From the NCBI RefSeq assembly GCF_002583555.1, contig NZ_BEGX01000061.1, positions 109,620-173,619 on the forward strand: 64,000 nucleotides of DNA. Reading direction: 5' to 3'. Below, in pieces: positions 60,790 to 64,000 of this stretch. This DNA is from Pseudonocardia sp. N23. GTDB lineage: Bacteria; Actinomycetota; Actinomycetes; Mycobacteriales; Pseudonocardiaceae. The translations under genes and the position numbers were made by a program. Each line of letters starts with the position of its first letter. Position 1 is the first letter of the stretch. Under the pieces are notes generated by a model that was not told the DNA's origin, ran no database searches, and worked only from the letters and a program-made list of their open reading frames with translations.

Positions 60790-62178
60790 ATGGTCTCTCC
60801 CGGCCCCGTGCACGACTCGCTCACCGACGGCATCGGGGCGACCCCCCTGGTCCGGCTCGACCGGGTCACCGTGGGCGTCGCGGCCGCCGTGTACGTCAAG
60901 GCCGAGTACGCGAACCCGGGCGGCAGCGTCAAGGACCGGGCAGCGTCCGCCATGGTCACCGCGGCCGAACACGACGGCAGCCTGCGGCCCGGCGGCACCG
61001 TGTTCGAGGGGACGTCGGGCAACACCGGGATCGGCCTGGCGATGGTGGCCGCGCGGCGCGGGTACCGGTGCGTGCTCGTCGTGCCCGACCGCACCGCCGT
61101 CGAGAAGATCGCGCTGCTGCGCGCGTACGGCGCCGAGGTCGTCCTCACCCCGGGCACCGTGGCGCAGCACGACCCGCGGCACGTGCGCCGCCTCGCCGGA
61201 CGCCTCGCCGCCGAGACCCCCGGCGGCTGGCTCGCCGACCAGTACACCAACCCCGCGAACCCGCTCGTCCACGAACACACGACCGGCCCCGAGATCTGGG
61301 CGCAGACGCGCGGCCGCATCACCCATCTCGTCGCCGGCGTCGGCACCGGCGGGACCATCAGCGGCACCGCCCGGCACCTGCGCGCCGTCTCGGACGGGCG
61401 GGTGCGGATCGTCGCGGCGGACCCGGCCACGTCGCGCTACTCCGGCGGCGACGGCAGCCCGTACACCGTCGAGGCCGTCGGGCACTACCTGCACCCCGAC
61501 ACGGCCGTCGACGAATGGCCGCAGACATACGACCCGTCGGTCGTCGACGAGTTCGTCACGGTCCCCGACGGCGACGCCGTCCGTCTCGTGCGCCGCGTCG
61601 CGCGCGAGGAGGGCCTCCTGCTCGGCGGCTCGTCGGGCACCGCCCTCGCCGCGGGCCTGCGGGTCGCCGCGGGTCTGGGAGAAGGCGACGTCGTCGTCGT
61701 GATCGCCCCCGACTCCGGCCGGGCCTACCTCAGCAAGTACTTCGACGACGAGTGGTGTGTTCGGCTCGGGTTCGTCGACGCTGCCGAGGGACCCCTCGTG
61801 CGGGACGTGCTCCCCGTCGCCCCGCCCGGCCCGCTGCGCGTCGTCCCGGCCGGGCGCCGGGTCGGCGATGTCCTCGCGAACGTCCCGGACACGGGCGGGC
61901 CCGACGTCGTGCCGGTGGTCGCCGACCGCGACGGCGCCACGGCCGGCCGGGCGACGGGCGATGTCGTCGGCTCCGTCTCGCTGGCCGGGCTGCGCCGCGC
62001 GGCCGCCGACGACCCCGATGCCTGTGTCACCGCGCACCTGCAGCCCCCGCTCGCGACGGTCGGGCTCGGCGAGTCCGTCGCCGCCGCTCTCGCCCGCGTC
62101 CCCGGCGACGGGCGGCCGGTGCTCGTCGTCGCCGACGGCCGGATCGTCCGCGCCGTCCACCGCACCGACCTGCCCTGA
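60790..62178 (+). CDS. Cystathionine beta-synthase-like PLP enzyme with C-terminal CBS-type domain
   Basis: A 462-residue protein. The N-terminal ~325 residues are a fold-type II PLP enzyme: the cofactor lysine is K48 in YANPGGSVKDRAA, the phosphate/substrate loop is EGTSGNTGIGLAM, and VGTGGTISGTARHLR binds the PLP phosphate. The C-terminal ~130 residues fit a CBS-domain pair (VGDVLANVPDTGGPDVVPVV ... VLVVADGRIVRAVHRTDL). This layout matches bacterial cystathionine beta-synthases, which condense serine and homocysteine; a cysteine synthase role is the alternative. The start ATG 60790 follows GGCAGGA. No cystathionine gamma-lyase gene is adjacent. Confidence 0.87.
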   Translation: MVSPGPVHDSLTDGIGATPLVRLDRVTVGVAAAVYVKAEYANPGGSVKDRAASAMVTAAEHDGSLRPGGTVFEGTSGNTGIGLAMVAARRGYRCVLVVPDRTAVEKIALLRAYGAEVVLTPGTVAQHDPRHVRRLAGRLAAETPGGWLADQYTNPANPLVHEHTTGPEIWAQTRGRITHLVAGVGTGGTISGTARHLRAVSDGRVRIVAADPATSRYSGGDGSPYTVEAVGHYLHPDTAVDEWPQTYDPSVVDEFVTVPDGDAVRLVRRVAREEGLLLGGSSGTALAAGLRVAAGLGEGDVVVVIAPDSGRAYLSKYFDDEWCVRLGFVDAAEGPLVRDVLPVAPPGPLRVVPAGRRVGDVLANVPDTGGPDVVPVVADRDGATAGRATGDVVGSVSLAGLRRAAADDPDACVTAHLQPPLATVGLGESVAAALARVPGDGRPVLVVADGRIVRAVHRTDLP

Positions 62179-62394
62179 CCGGCCCCGGGCGCCGACCTCA
62201 CGGTCCGGTTCTGCACCCGCACGCCCACAGTCGTCCGGGGCGCCCGATCCGGGGTTCGCCGCGTCCGGGGCCGACTCCGGTTCCGGTGACCTTGCCGCCG
62301 GGCCGGGGACCGGGCACGCTGCGAGCCGGGACGATCGGCCGGTGCCGGCTCCGGACGGACGGCGGCACGACCGGGTACGACGAGGGGGCAGGGC

Positions 62395-64000
62395 ATGTCC
62401 GAGGCCGCGGTGCAGGAACCCGACACGACGGGCGATCCGGCACCGGAACCGACTCCGGCCGGTGTGGTCGCAATGCTCCGGCGGGTGCCGTTCACCGCCG
62501 TCTGCGCGGTGATCATGATCGTGGTCGGCCTCGCGACGGGGTCGTTCTGGTCGGCCCTGGAGGACCGCTCCTGGTACGGCCAGGTCGGCTACGGACTCCC
62601 CAGCCTGCTCGACGGGCACGTCTGGACGCTGGTCACCGGGCCGTTCTTCGCCGTCGGCCCCGTCTTCTACGTCCCGATGCTGCTGTCGTTCGTGCTGTTC
62701 ACCGGCTGGGCGGAGTGGCGGCTCGGCACCGCCCGGGCCGCCGCCGTGACCATCGGCGGTCACCTCGTCGGCATCGTCGGCTCGGCGCTGATCCTGCTCG
62801 CCACCCGGCCCACCGGGTGGCCCTGGGCCGTGACGCTGGGCTCCCAGCTCGACGCCGGCTTCTCGGCGGGCGCGTTCGCCGCCCTCGCCGTGACCGCCGC
62901 CGTCCTGCGCTCACCGTGGCGGCTGCGGCTGCGCCTGGGCATCGGCATCTACCTGCTCGTCGCCCTCGTCTACGGCGGCAACCTCGCCGATCTCGAACAC
63001 GTCGTCGCCGGCGGCGCCGGCCTGCTCGCCGGGCACGCCCTCACCCGTGGCCTCGGCGCCGCCCGCACCGGCCGCCCCAGCCGCCGCGAGTGGCGGCTCC
63101 TCGCCGTCGCGGGCGTGCTGGTCATCCTGCTCGGCACGGTCCTGTCCTGGCTCATCCCCTCCGACGGCCCGCTCGGCCCGACCGGTGACACCGACAGCGA
63201 CTGGGTCGACGTCCTCATCACGCTCGTGCTCGCACTGCTGCTGCTCAACGGGCTGCGCAAGGGCAAGCGCGTCGCGTGGCGGTGGGCCGTCGGCATCGGG
63301 ATCCTCAACGTCGTCCTCGGCCTGGCCGTCGCGGTGATCGTGATCGTCGCGATCGTCCTCGACGAGCCCTGGGAGATCATCGGTGGACCGCTGTTCATCG
63401 CCGACCGGCTGCTGTGGCTGCTCCTGCTGCTCGTCCTGATCATCGGACGGCACGCGTTCCGGACGCCGTCGAAACGGCGGATCCGCAAGGGCAAGGAGTC
63501 GGTGGCCGACCGCGACGACGCCGTGACCGCACTGCACCGCCACGGCGGGGGCACGATCTCCTGGATGGCGACGTGGCCGGCCAACAGCTGGTTCGGCACC
63601 GGCCCGCTGCCGGGGACCGGGCCCGGCGGGACCGCTGCCGCTCCGGTGGCCGACCCGGAGGACGCCCCCGTCGAGGAGCCGCGGACGCTGGTCGCCGCCG
63701 CGGAGGCCGTCCCGACCGAGGCGACGCCGACGGCGCCCACTCCGACGGAGCCCACGCCGACCGAGGTCGCCGCTCCGGACACCACGGCCACGGCTGCCGA
63801 GCCGGGTCCCGACGGACCCGTGGCCACCACCGGGGACGCCGAGCGCGACCCCGGGATCGTCATCGCCTACCAGTCCCACGCCGGAGTCGCGATCGGACTC
63901 GGCGACCCCATCGGCCCCGCCGGGTCACACGACGAGGCCGTCGCCGCGTTCTCCCGCATGGCCGACCGCGCCGGGCTCGTCCCCTGCATGTTCTCCGTCG
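62395..64000 (+). CDS. Lysylphosphatidylglycerol-synthase-like membrane protein (runs off right edge)
   Basis: At least 535 residues, open to the window end. Residues about 25-245 contain six helices with a rhomboid-like arrangement (LLSFVLFTGWAEWRLGTARA; LDAGFSAGAFAALAV; LEHVVAGGAGLLAGHAL). Three or four further helices follow up to about residue 355. A cytoplasmic domain then begins (RIRKGKESVADRDDAVTALH; GGGTISWMATWPANSWF; IVIAYQSHAGVAIGLGDPIG) that matches the DUF2156 phosphatidylglycerol lysyltransferase domain. Such enzymes add amino acids to membrane phospholipids and raise resistance to cationic peptides. A ~70-residue Pro/Thr/Ala-rich insertion splits the domain just after NSWF. The aminoacyl specificity lies outside the window. 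Confidence 0.82.
   Translation, partial: MSEAAVQEPDTTGDPAPEPTPAGVVAMLRRVPFTAVCAVIMIVVGLATGSFWSALEDRSWYGQVGYGLPSLLDGHVWTLVTGPFFAVGPVFYVPMLLSFVLFTGWAEWRLGTARAAAVTIGGHLVGIVGSALILLATRPTGWPWAVTLGSQLDAGFSAGAFAALAVTAAVLRSPWRLRLRLGIGIYLLVALVYGGNLADLEHVVAGGAGLLAGHALTRGLGAARTGRPSRREWRLLAVAGVLVILLGTVLSWLIPSDGPLGPTGDTDSDWVDVLITLVLALLLLNGLRKGKRVAWRWAVGIGILNVVLGLAVAVIVIVAIVLDEPWEIIGGPLFIADRLLWLLLLLVLIIGRHAFRTPSKRRIRKGKESVADRDDAVTALHRHGGGTISWMATWPANSWFGTGPLPGTGPGGTAAAPVADPEDAPVEEPRTLVAAAEAVPTEATPTAPTPTEPTPTEVAAPDTTATAAEPGPDGPVATTGDAERDPGIVIAYQSHAGVAIGLGDPIGPAGSHDEAVAAFSRMADRAGLVPCMFSV

Noticed and set aside
1-64000. CRISPR arrays, insertion sequences, attachment sites and tRNA genes
   Set aside because: Reading both strands I found no regularly spaced repeats with unique spacers, no transposase or integrase, and no cloverleaf sequence.

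Overview
The window is very GC-rich chromosomal DNA of an actinobacterium. A member of the Pseudonocardiaceae (Pseudonocardia-like) fits best. The supporting genes are an F420-dependent glucose-6-phosphate dehydrogenase closely resembling mycobacterial Fgd1, a GH65 phosphorylase/HAD mutase pair like Rv3401/Rv3400, heterodimeric methylmalonyl-CoA mutase with MeaB, a cydABDC operon, a SigB/F/G-type sigma factor with partner-switching proteins, a SARP-like regulator and a hemerythrin-loaded encapsulin. Genus assignment is inference. I found no tRNA, rRNA, CRISPR array, insertion sequence or prophage; this reads as core-like chromosome with some accessory genes.

Layout. 1-2.4 kb: a truncated CDP-alcohol phosphatidyltransferase, then an OsmC protein coupled to a ThDP enzyme. 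2.5-6.6 kb: a stress-signalling block with a MEDS-STAS protein, a MEDS-ATPase anti-sigma-type protein, a SARP-like regulator, a small membrane protein and a second ATPase anti-sigma factor. 6.7-12.4 kb: fgd, an acyl-CoA dehydrogenase fragment, recQ and a HelD/HelR-type helicase. 12.5-13.4 kb: the sigma factor. Three sites fitting the SigB/SigF promoter pattern (GTTT/GTTC, 15-17 bases, GGGTA) lie before the MEDS operon, the small membrane gene and the sigma gene, suggesting one local regulon.

13.5-21.5 kb: GH65 phosphorylase and its HAD mutase; a protein joining a ligase-like fold that lacks its catalytic residues to a LytS-type kinase module; a DUF3516 helicase; and a small HTH-like gene with two copies of an unusual operator. 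21.8-32 kb: mixed metabolism, including acyl-CoA dehydrogenase, an orphan DUF742 protein, a membrane-protein/F420-oxidoreductase fusion, an esterase, a molybdopterin oxidoreductase with its flavin reductase, a dehydrogenase, an HpaI-type aldolase and a BrkB protein. 32-37.2 kb: meaB-mutB-mutA for propionate metabolism. 37.3-43.4 kb: cydABDC behind a nested dyad operator. 43.4-49.6 kb: a TetR/SDR pair, a cation/proton antiporter, a PEBP protein and two DUF1990 genes. 49.7-51.1 kb: hemerythrin cargo and encapsulin shell. 51.2-57 kb: two related proteins of unknown function, a coiled-coil protein behind an apparent 8-codon leader, an ABC exporter and an AbrB-type membrane protein. 57.2-60.8 kb: a four-gene operon (methyltransferase, amidase, SDR, epoxide hydrolase). 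60.8-64 kb: a cystathionine beta-synthase-like enzyme and a truncated lysylphosphatidylglycerol-synthase-like protein.

The most unusual item is the gene at 16664-18238: an ATP-dependent DNA ligase-type nucleotidyltransferase whose nucleotide-accepting lysine is alanine, followed by its OB domain and a LytS-type dimerisation/phosphoacceptor segment whose ATPase is also degraded. It looks like a signalling or scaffold protein built from two inactivated enzymes.
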